Source: Nectonema munidae (taxonomy: Eukaryota > Nematomorpha > Nectonematoida > Nectonematidae). Taken from it: a stretch of 64,000 nucleotides of DNA. The notes under the pieces were generated by a model. It was not told the DNA's origin. It did no database searches and was given only the letters and a program-made list of their open reading frames with translations. Shown in pieces: positions 35,593-45,099 of this stretch (positions are counted from its first letter, which is position 1; each line of letters starts with the position of its first letter). The stretch covers positions 1 through 64,000 of the forward strand of contig JAUIRK010000009.1 in assembly GCA_030549495.1 (NCBI GenBank), read 5' to 3'. A program made the translations under genes and the position numbers.

Positions 35593-38550
35593 TTATTCCT
35601 GTTTTTCATAGCAGTAATAATGAGAAAGAATGATATTATTAGGGTTATCTTCTACCATTTGTTTGTTAAAATCATGATTGATCGAAGTTGATATGCGACT
35701 GATGAAAGCACTAGAACCGATTCTACGCTTACATATACTGCACACGCTTTCGTCATAAAGGGTAAATGAAACATTCTGTAGTGCCATCTTTTCTTCTAAG
35801 AGAGATAAATTTTGAGACTGCAAAAGGCCCTTTAAAATTAGCTTGTGTCTTTTTGCGTTTAAAGTGGTTTGGAGATGACGTAGAAAATAATTGCGTACTT
35901 GATCAGTTCGTAGATTTGTAGGCAAGATAGAAATAACATTATTAACAGGCAAATACTCACTGTAATTGTTCATAAGTTTGGCGCCTTCTTCGAGCAGAGG
36001 CGAAGAGGGTGAGAGATGTAGGGATTCCAAAAGTTCCCCAGACGCAAGCTTCAACGAAACAAAGTCGGGAGGATTAAGCAGTATCTTTAAAAAAACAGTA
36101 AAAATTTCGCACTTTGCGCTGAAAGACGCGGAATCTGTGTACTTGTGAACGTGCTTATAGGCCAAATCCATATCCTTGGCAAAGTAAATATACAAACAGA
36201 GGCTTAAATCATGTCTACTCATCTTTCCATTAATTATGGCTCGTTCAACAAAAAATGCCGTTATTGGAAAAGCATTTATAATAATTTCGGGTGAATAAAA
36301 GGAGGAATAACTTAGAAAATTTATTAATTTGTCATGCAGTATATCTTTTTCACTACTTCGCTCTTCTATTGAAGGTTCAGAACAAAGTTCAAACAATTTT
36401 TGCACATACTCCTTGATTAGGGAATTATGAAAATGAGAGTCGTCACAAGAATCATGAGATACATCGATGATATGCTCCAAATAAGGGATAACGCTTTCAG
36501 GAGAAATCTTTTTCAAAAAATTGAGAATCTCAATTCGCGGCAACTCTTCTATTTCAAGGGTATCAGCTGTAAATATTTGTAAAAGAGAATGCGAAGAATT
36601 GGAATCTTCTAGAAGAATCCTTGAATAATTAAACAAAATTTCAGAATGTTTCTTACCTAGATGTTGTAAATACTTAATCATTTTCGAGTAGCCTGAGAAA
36701 CTTTCGTAATTTATGCTATTGCCACCATATGTATCTTCTTTGCCTCTTGCTAACCTTAAGAGAAGTTCCAAGGCGCGCTCATGCAAGGTTTTAGCCTGAT
36801 ACAAAATTAAAAGTTCTGCAATCTTTTCATTCTTCTTCAAAATTCTCTCACATTCAATCACATTAATAAAATTGGGTTTTAACCTTAAGAAAGGAGCAAT
36901 CAAAGCTTCATTTGTCTTGATGTAGCATTTAAGAAGTGTAGTGTCAATAATCTGCAAAAGAGTTAACACTTTCAACTCAAGATCCTGTATACCTACACTT
37001 TCTATAGAAGAGATTTTATTCTTATTAAAAAAAGGGTTACATGTTTCAGTTGTAGGCGTTTCACTAAATTTACACAAGGTTTCAGATACAGAAGTTTCCT
37101 TAAAATCTTCTAAAAGAGTGTGAGAAAGAGACCCTAAGTCTGAATCAGGGGATTTATTAGCTATATCTTGGACAGAGAAGCCCGGAATATCTTGCAATTT
37201 ATTCATGTTTGTATTTCTTAACTCAGTCAAATACTCTATCAAAGATAATAAGGCGCTTTCACGATCAACTCCAGTTAAAGTTGGAATTTTGAAGGGATAC
37301 TCAAAGAGTTCCGAAAATTTTCTAGGAAGCAAGTAGGGAAGCAAACTGATAACTTTAACTGGTTCAACTTCTAACTGAAGAAAATAAGTGAAGGCTTCTT
37401 TAAATTTTTTATCACAGAAGAGATTAAAAGCCAATAAAACATTGATATGACGAATGTAGGCTGATTTATAGGAAAAAGAAGTATGATGAATAGGCACCTC
37501 TGTGTCATCTTGATCAGAAAGCTTTTGAGCAAGTTGAAGAGCAAGGGAAAACTGCTTGAGCTTAAGGAGGGATGAAACTTGCTGATCAATTGAAATAGAC
37601 TGCAGAAGCCATACATCCGAATGAGAAGCGATTAAAATGCCCTGAAACTTTTGACTTCTATACTCTTTTTGAGAAATATTATTTATAGAGAAGAGAATAA
37701 AACATGAATCCTCTAAAACAAGAGATTGTATAAAGAGTCTGCTAGAATCGCTAGACCTAACTTCCAAAGTTTTAGGAAGAAGTGCAATGAGAAAAGGATC
37801 GGCGTAAAGAAGGGAATGAGGCGCCTGTGACCAGGTTATGGCAGGTTTGTTGACACAAAGTGAACCTGAGTCGTTGATAAAAACGGTCAACTTATCTTTT
37901 GTCAGTGCAAATAAGTTCTCATTGAGTTTGCATACATTGCCAAAGCAATTCTTTGTAAAAGGAAAAAGTTCCTTCAGAGTTCCTCCTTTGACATCTATAA
38001 CATAATACTCTGAAGATGTTGCTATACAACACATATCAGGCGAGAGCCAGGAAATGCATTTAGCGCTATCGGGCAAATTGATGCATAACACGTGCTCAAC
38101 AAAACTACGGTTTTTCCATTCATAAAAATATAGCTTTTTCTTATTTGTAGCTAAGCAAATATAGAGTTTTGATAAATCATCATCCCCACTTTGAATTGGC
38201 TGATAGAAAAGGGAAAAGTCATGAATTCCCTTAACTTGTTTCAGAAGTGAAATGAAAGTTAGAACTTCTGAATCATGTGCGCTGAGAACTCCATCAGAAA
38301 GCGAAATTAAGAGGTGGTGACTTTGAACGATTTCAAGTTTGATCAAAGACTTTTTAGAGAAATACTTCACTTCTCTCTCAAACTTAAAGACGGGGAAAGG
38401 AGAGGAAAGTTGATTCACGCAACACTCGTATATCAGAATGCTACCATTGCGAGTACCTATTAATAAAGTATTATTTTGATAAGCTATAGACTCAATACGA
38501 TAAGAACTTAGCTTTTCGATCAAGTGATACTGCTTAAATACTTCAACCAT
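35593..38550 (-). CDS. VPS39: VPS39/VAM6 homologue, HOPS tethering subunit
   Basis: An uninterrupted 985-codon gene. VPS39 links Rab7/Ypt7 to the HOPS complex and drives fusion of late endosomes, autophagosomes and lysosomes. The N-terminal half matches the family's citron-homology beta-propeller (about residues 15-280; LLIGTRNGSILIYE, KKLYFYEWKNRSFVEH). The middle is helical, with family-typical LALQLAQKL, LLAFNLFC, the LLQIIDTTLLKCY block near 533 and IPYLEHIIDV. The C-terminus carries the VPS39 zinc-binding motif: Cys937, Cys940, His977 and Cys980 (VCSICKRRIGSSAF ... HYYC). Human VPS39 is about 880 residues. Much of the excess lies in a Ser/Thr/Glu-rich linker (about 442-528) and in a longer C-terminal zinc loop. 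The frame shows no intron. The start chosen is the first Met, just before the conserved propeller start. Orthology is confident. Confidence 0.95.
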   Translation of the reverse strand: MVEVFKQYHLIEKLSSYRIESIAYQNNTLLIGTRNGSILIYECCVNQLSSPFPVFKFEREVKYFSKKSLIKLEIVQSHHLLISLSDGVLSAHDSEVLTFISLLKQVKGIHDFSLFYQPIQSGDDDLSKLYICLATNKKKLYFYEWKNRSFVEHVLCINLPDSAKCISWLSPDMCCIATSSEYYVIDVKGGTLKELFPFTKNCFGNVCKLNENLFALTKDKLTVFINDSGSLCVNKPAITWSQAPHSLLYADPFLIALLPKTLEVRSSDSSRLFIQSLVLEDSCFILFSINNISQKEYRSQKFQGILIASHSDVWLLQSISIDQQVSSLLKLKQFSLALQLAQKLSDQDDTEVPIHHTSFSYKSAYIRHINVLLAFNLFCDKKFKEAFTYFLQLEVEPVKVISLLPYLLPRKFSELFEYPFKIPTLTGVDRESALLSLIEYLTELRNTNMNKLQDIPGFSVQDIANKSPDSDLGSLSHTLLEDFKETSVSETLCKFSETPTTETCNPFFNKNKISSIESVGIQDLELKVLTLLQIIDTTLLKCYIKTNEALIAPFLRLKPNFINVIECERILKKNEKIAELLILYQAKTLHERALELLLRLARGKEDTYGGNSINYESFSGYSKMIKYLQHLGKKHSEILFNYSRILLEDSNSSHSLLQIFTADTLEIEELPRIEILNFLKKISPESVIPYLEHIIDVSHDSCDDSHFHNSLIKEYVQKLFELCSEPSIEERSSEKDILHDKLINFLSYSSFYSPEIIINAFPITAFFVERAIINGKMSRHDLSLCLYIYFAKDMDLAYKHVHKYTDSASFSAKCEIFTVFLKILLNPPDFVSLKLASGELLESLHLSPSSPLLEEGAKLMNNYSEYLPVNNVISILPTNLRTDQVRNYFLRHLQTTLNAKRHKLILKGLLQSQNLSLLEEKMALQNVSFTLYDESVCSICKRRIGSSAFISRISTSINHDFNKQMVEDNPNNIILSHYYCYEKQE

Positions 38551-38975
38551 GCCCTATCAATAACCAGTATCCATGGAAAAAAGCGATTTTAAAGCTAAAT
38601 AGAATATAAAATTAAATAGTTGGGTATTAAGTTTGCATATATTAGGGTTAAATAAGTATTACATGTGAAAGAAACTATGATTAAATTCAATAGGATGCAT
38701 TTTGTTTACATGGGCAGACAGATTGTTACTGCAAAATTTTCTCCCAAAATTTTGCTAGTCTATCTCTTACCGGTCTTATTACGAAGTTTCGCTACTCTCA
38801 TAATTTATTAAGCCGGCATACAGAGAAATGGAAAATTTTACCCAGTAGTTAATAACGTTAGAAGTTAGTTAGTCAGTTATTTAGTTTAATATGTGGGATA
38901 TAGTAAATACAATCCCTCTTAAAGAGATCATCTTTACTTGGTGTATTTACAAGGGGGTCATCTTTACTTGTTGTA
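38551..38975. other. Upstream region of VPS39
   Basis: 425 bp between the VPS39 start and the Tigger element; it should contain the promoter. I see no clear TATA box or named regulatory site at a fixed spacing. Confidence 0.4.
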
Positions 38976-39785
38976 CAGTAAACCCTCGTTAACTCGGACC
39001 CTGATAACTCGAATATCGGATAAGTCGTAACGTAACCTAGAATACAAATGTTTGCCCTCACAGGCTTAGAAGAGACCATTTTCTTTGACTTTTTTAATTT
39101 CGATTTGGCTTACAAGCAGCCATTTTATTTTTTTACTCAATAGATAGTTCACGGTCATTCTAAATTTTGACGGTATTCTAAAACTTGTTGTGGCTATATC
39201 AAGTTGTTGAAGTGTTTATCTTCATTTTTCTTCAATATTTTCTTGCAAAATGCCTGGAAGACGTACAGCCAACGCTCGAAAGCTTGTGACTCTATCAGTG
39301 ATCAAGAAACTTGACCTTATTCGCAAATTAGAAGCTGGAGCTACTGTTAAAAGTGTTTGTAAAGAGTATGGGGTGAAGAAACAAACTGTGGCAGACATTC
39401 GGACAGCTAAAGATAAACCTATAGTCTTTTCTTTAAAGTACAATGTGAGCGAAGGTCGTGAAAAAATTTTTTTGGAAATAGAAAAAGGATGCGAGTTTCT
39501 AAGGATGGAAATTTAGAAGAAGCGGTAACTAAATGGGTTGTGCAGCAACGATCATGCGGCGTAAAAGTTTGTGGGATTGATATTCAAGATGCTGCTCATA
39601 AGTTAGCTAGACATATGGAAATTAATGATTTTACTGCTGGTGATGGGTGGTTATGGCCCTTTAGAAATAGACATGGGCTTTTTGATAAAGTGTTGCATGG
39701 GGAAGCAGGCTCCCTCTGTTAAGTCGGACAATCGACATAGTCGGACACCCTTCTCCCCCATGTAGTCCGACTTAACGAGGGTCTA
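38976..39785 (+). mobile_element. Tigger/pogo-type DNA transposon, internally deleted
   Basis: The 5' end is CAGTAAACCCTCGTTAACTC after TA. The 3' end has the complementary AGTCCGACTTAACGAGGGTC, with its last few bases degraded. Inner repeats of TCGGACAATCGACATAGTCG type lie near the 3' end. At about 810 bp it is much shorter than an autonomous Tigger. It keeps the N-terminal DNA-binding part of the transposase but lacks the DDE catalytic domain, having jumped from the second HTH straight to the 3' terminal repeat. Confidence 0.85.
39250..39722 (+). pseudogene. Tigger/CENP-B-like transposase, DNA-binding part only
   Basis: The first frame (39250-39516) holds the CENP-B N-terminal helix-turn-helix: KKLDLIRKLEAGATVKSVCK followed by EYGVKKQTVADI. 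The second frame (39489-39722) holds the second CENP-B HTH: AVTKWVVQQRSCGVKVCG and DGWLWPFRNRHGL. One frame change separates the two within their overlap at about 39489-39516. The DDE domain is absent. Not a functional gene. Confidence 0.8.
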
Positions 39786-40640
39786 ATTTAGAGCGATCAT
39801 CTTTATTTTATATATCATCTATCGAATTTGACCATAAAATATGAATAAAATATATCATTAATACTGATTATGAAAATCTTATTATATGTCATTACAGAGG
39901 TCTAAAATATATTAATTACACTTCTTGCAACCAATTAATTGATTTATCGTTGCAAGGAGTTGAAAAAGAAATGTACTCTGATATAATTTTGATGACATTT
40001 AGCATACTGAATTTTGTACTCAACCCCTAGAAAATAATATAATGAAGTGACTGAATAATTTATGTGGTCAGAAAGAAAGAAATATAATGCTGTCCTTCCT
40101 TTTGTGAGATAATTTCAATGCAATACCAATTCAATTAAATTTCGTAACAAACATTATCTATTAATTTAATAACTTTTAATTTTGTTTAGATAAATTTTCA
40201 ATTTCATTTTTATTCAATAAATTAAAATTATTAAAATATATGAAAAATAAATCAGTTTTTATGCAAATAAGGCCTTCTCTATATATTGGAAGATTTGTTT
40301 ATTGGACGCTGTAGTTGACTTAGGAGTAACGAATAGGCATTTCCCTAAATAATATTGGCATATAGGAGAACAGGAAGAAATGAGAATAAAACAACATTTT
40401 AGAAGAGGGGTGGAAGGGGGAGGAAGAAAGGAAGAAGCTATTTTTATGAAAATACCTAATAGACTTGACTATCTAGAAGTAGGATATTTTAGATGGGAAT
40501 TCCATGTTAATTTGAAATATAAATAGACACCAAGGTATAAGAATTCATCGAATCGATCAAGTAGAGTATTATCAATATGCAGGCAGTATGCAGACGTATA
40601 ACAAATATTTCGGTTACGAAAAAGCATATACTTTGATTTA
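39786..40640. other. AT-rich spacer
   Basis: No gene recognised. A purine-rich run (about 40370-40440, many GGA/GAA) is the only compositional oddity. Confidence 0.5.
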
Positions 40641-40645
40641 TTAAT

Positions 40646-43600
40646 CCCTATTAGTGCTGGGCAAAATTTGTCCGCTCAAGTGCTGGGGGACGTAAAGTGC
40701 CTCCCGTATTTTTCCCAGATATTAACAAGTTTTTATAAATATTTTTAATGTTACATATATATTTCAACTATGCTGAATTCAGTGGTGATGTCCATTTTTA
40801 TCAAAATCAATCAAAACTGTCAAAAAATTGATTTATATTTGACAGCTCATCTCAAAAAGGAACTTTTATTTAAATAATTATATAAAGTTTTTTACACATG
40901 TATACCCATTTTCAAATATGCTGAATTCAGTGGTGATATTCATTTTTTATGAAAATCAATCAAACCTGTCAAAAAATTGATCTAAATGTGACAGCTCATC
41001 TCAAAAAGGAACTTTATATCTAAATAATTATATAAAGTTTTTTACACATGTATACCCATTTTCAAATATGCAGAATTCAGTGGTGATATTCATTTTTAAT
41101 GAAAATCAATGAAACCTATCAAAAAATTGATCTAAATGTAACAGCCCATCTCAAAAAGAAACTTTTTATCTAAATAAGTATATAAAGTTTTTTACACATG
41201 TATGTATATTGTATACCCATTTTCAAATATGCTGAATTCAGTGATGATATTCATTTTTTATGAAAATCAATCAAACCCGTCAAAAAATTGATTAAAATGT
41301 GACAGCTCATCTCAAAAAGGAACTTTTTATCTAAATAATTATATAATGTATTTTACACATGTATACCCATTTTCAAATATGCTGAATTCAGTGGTGATAT
41401 TCATTTTTATGAAAATCAACCAAACCTGTCAAAAAATTGATCTAAATGTGACAGCTCATCTCAAAAAGGAACTTTTTATCTAAATAAGTATATAAAGTTT
41501 TTTACACATGTATAACCATTTTCAAATATGCTGAATTAAGTGGTGATATTCATTTTTTATGAAAATAAATCAAACATTATATTAGCTATATTTGTCAACT
41601 AATCTCATTTCAAAGGTTTTTTTCTGATGAATCATTCGCGATGTTCATTGTTCAATTACAAAAGGTTGTCCACGTTCTTCATCTAAAAAATTATTTCTTT
41701 GACGCAAAAGGAAAAAGATGGACAAATTCAATTTAAATTAAAAATATCTTGATAGTAACTAAATTCTCACATATTGGCATATGTGCCATTTTTGATAAAT
41801 TTGACCTATTCTAAATTTTTAGATTTCCTACCCATCTTAGCTAAATTTTAATTGTAATCCTATATGATAAGCTATAGATTTAAATATTTTTCATTTGTAA
41901 AAGAGGAACTTCTTTTTCACAGTCAAAATCTTTTTGAAGCATCTATTATATAATTAAACCATTTCCTAGTTCATTAGAACATGGTATATCTTCAATGACA
42001 TTTAGTCAAGATACATATTTTTTTTAATTATTTGTTTTGATAACATGTTCTCTTTTAAATTAGTTTTCAACTTGGTTTCTTCTCCCATACAAATTTTCAA
42101 AAGATTTTATAATACGTTTTGTTTGTTTTTTTAATAAATATTTCATACTCAAGATGATTGTAGAAGGTATTATAAGCCAAAATATACAAAAAAAAAAGTA
42201 TATTTTCACTATATATCTAATATGCACCCATTTTTTGAAAATTTTTACAGAACTGATTTTCAGGCATACATTACTAATTCAATTGCCACTTTGAGATATT
42301 TTTTAACCGTATTATCCAAAATCCAGTACAGAAATAAAATAAGCATAGTCGATTTGGTATAGAACAGATATTTTATTTTTTTGAAAATATTTTTGAAGAC
42401 AGTATCTAGAAGTAAACCGCAAATCTGATTGAAGCTTTCAGATATTTTAAAACCATAAATGCTAAAACTGAGTCCAAAAATGAAACCAGCATCTTCCATT
42501 TGGCATAAAAACAGATATTTTATTTAAATTTCAAAATATTTCTGTAGACATTAGTCGTAAATCGAAGATTTGATTGATACTTTCAGACATTTAAGACCTC
42601 TAAATGCAAAAAATGATTTCAGAAATAAAAATTATCATGGTCGAATTGGTATAAAAACATATATTTCATGTAAAATTAGAGAGAATATTTTGGGATATAG
42701 TTTTACGAAATAAAGCGCAAATTTGATTGACACTAGCAGTAAAACCTCTAAATGCGAAAACTGTGTTCAGAAATGAAATCATCATGATCTATTTGCTATA
42801 AAAACATATATTTCAGGTAAAATTTGAATCAATATTTTTGAAAACAAATTTTAGAACTAAACGCAAATTTGATTGATACTTATAGGTATTTACAAATTCA
42901 AACTGCAAAAATTGAGTTCATAAATGAAATTATCATGGTTAATTTGGTATAAAAACATATATTTAATTGTAAAATTTGAAGGAATGTTTTTGGAGAGAAT
43001 TTTTAGAAGTAAACCGCAAATTTCATTAACACTTATAGGTGTTTTCACATACTGAATGTAAAAATGAGTTCAGAAATGAAAACAGCATGATTGATTTGGT
43101 ATAAAAACATTTATTTCATGTAAAATTGAGAGAATATTTTTGGAGATAGCTTTTAGAAGTAAACCGCAAATTTAATTGACATTGACAAATATTTTAAAAC
43201 CTCTAAATGTGAAAAATGAGTTTAGAAATGATAACAGCATGGTTGATTTGGTATAAAAACATATATTTCATTGTAAAATTTGAATGAATATATTTGGAGA
43301 CAATTTTTAGAAGTAAACCACAAATTGAATTAACACTTATAGGTATTTTCACATGCTAAACGTAAAAAATGAGTCCAGAAATGAAACCAGCATGGCTGAT
43401 TTAGTATAACAGATATATTTCATTGTAAAATTTGAATGAATGTTTTTGGATATAATTTTTAGAAGTAAACCGCAAATTTGTTTAACACTTATAGGTATTT
43501 TCAGATCCTAAAAGTAAAAAATGAGTCCTGAAATGAAACCAGGATGGCCGATTTAGTATAACACATATATTTTATGTAAAATGTGAAGGAATGTTTTTGG

Positions 43601-44144
43601 AGACAATTTTCAGAAGTAAACCGCAGATTTGATTAACACTTATAGGTATTTTCAAATCCTAAATGTAAAAACTGAGTCCAGAAATGAAAACAGCATGACC
43701 GATTTAGTATAAAACATATATTTTATGTAAAATTTGAAGGTATATTTTATTAGATACATTTTTGATCAATCAAAATTTTGATTGACATTTTCCAAAAAGT
43801 AGCCATGATTATTGAAAAAATTAAATATATAAAGTGTTATGCGTTCCAAACTGTATATAATTATAAATTTTAAATTTTAAGGGTATTATATAATATAGAT
43901 CCTAAGTTATAAGGTTAAGTACAGATAATGTCAAATTTTTGCTGAAAATTTTTTATTTTTGATTGACAGTTTTGGACATGAAAGGGTCGGTCATTCAACT
44001 ACCATGAAAATGGTTTCAAAAGATGCAGCTAGCGATTTTAGGAAAAGTCACAAAATTTGAAGGGATGATTCAGCCAATTTTCTACAATTAATTTTTTAGC
44101 GAAGGGGGGGCGTTTTACGCCTCCCCCCCCCAGCACTAATAGGG
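40646..44144 (+). mobile_element. Solitary non-autonomous piggyBac-type element with complete termini
   Basis: An independent insertion outside the array. The 5' end is CCCTATTAGTGCTGGG; the 3' end is the exact complement CCCAGCACTAATAGGG. TTAA lies at 44145-44148 and at 40641-40644 (one extra T separates the latter from the element). The 3' terminal repeat keeps the GC-rich hairpin part lost from units 2 and 5. It carries six array-A repeats (about 40768-41575) and an array of B repeats (about 42340-43740). Sequence is clearly diverged from the array copies. No transposase is encoded. Confidence 0.9.
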
Positions 44145-44148
44145 TTAA

Positions 44149-45099
44149 AGAAGATTGGCTAAATTTAATAATAACGTTGCAATGACTATATTTTGACTTC
44201 ATTTTGAAGATGTTTATAATGTCGCGAACTAGACAGTTTTTCTACTTTCCTTGATTACCATCTTAATGAGCAATTAATTACTACTAAGGTTTTTATTTAG
44301 AATTAGTTATTTTTTAAGAATTTCTAAGGACCTATTTTTTATTAATTACATAACCTAGCTTATCCTTACATGTAGAACCATTAAGGAAATCAGGGACTAA
44401 TAAAGGAGTTCCCAGATTAAACAATTTTGATTGATGTATAACTGAAACAGTGCCAGTGTTGAACAAACCTTTATAACGGGGGAGCGTACTTTAGAGAAGA
44501 AAGATCAGCAAACGAGAGTTTAGGAATATTTATTAATTACATTGCTAGTTAAGGAATCCAGAATAGTACTAATATAAACTTCATAATTGAAATCAGAAAT
44601 TAATAAATGAAACATGTCTTTTATTTCCTTTTTGGAAGTATCACCATCGCTTTTAAAAAAAATAAGTTTGTTCAGAATTTGGGGCATATTGTAATAAAAA
44701 GAAAATGCGTATAATTAAATTAACCATTTCAAAATTATTATTAATGAAGCGACATTTTAAAAGAAGGAATATTTTAGGAATAAATAACAGCAGAGTGAGT
44801 GTTTATAGTTTGTAGGTTGTTTGATGCGCCTCCCATAAAAAAAACCCCCTTGCTTGTTTTTAAACAAAAAAAAAAAGAAAGAAAATATTAGTCGTACGTT
44901 ACGCCCCCTATGCTTATGTAATGGAGAATTAATCTTCCTTTGGAACCATTACCAACAATTAAAATTACAGAATCTTTAAACGTTTATGAAGCCTAGTGCA
45001 AGTTATGAACATACCATTTACTCCTGATGAGCTTTAATATATATATTTTTTTTAATTTTCTTAACAAGTTAATAGAATTAAATTGTATAACTGAAATGG
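44149..45099. other. Spacer containing a LINE scrap
   Basis: Mostly unassignable AT-rich DNA. Positions 44981-45036 resemble 46196-46256 inside the LINE downstream (shared TTTATGAAGCCTAGTGCAAG and CTGATGAGCTT / CTGATAAGCTT), in the same orientation. This suggests a displaced or rearranged piece of the same LINE family. Confidence 0.55.

Noticed and set aside
44102-44132. GC-rich hairpin read as a possible transcription terminator
   Set aside because: It is the inner part of the piggyBac-type 3' terminal inverted repeat; a bacterial-style terminator makes no sense here.
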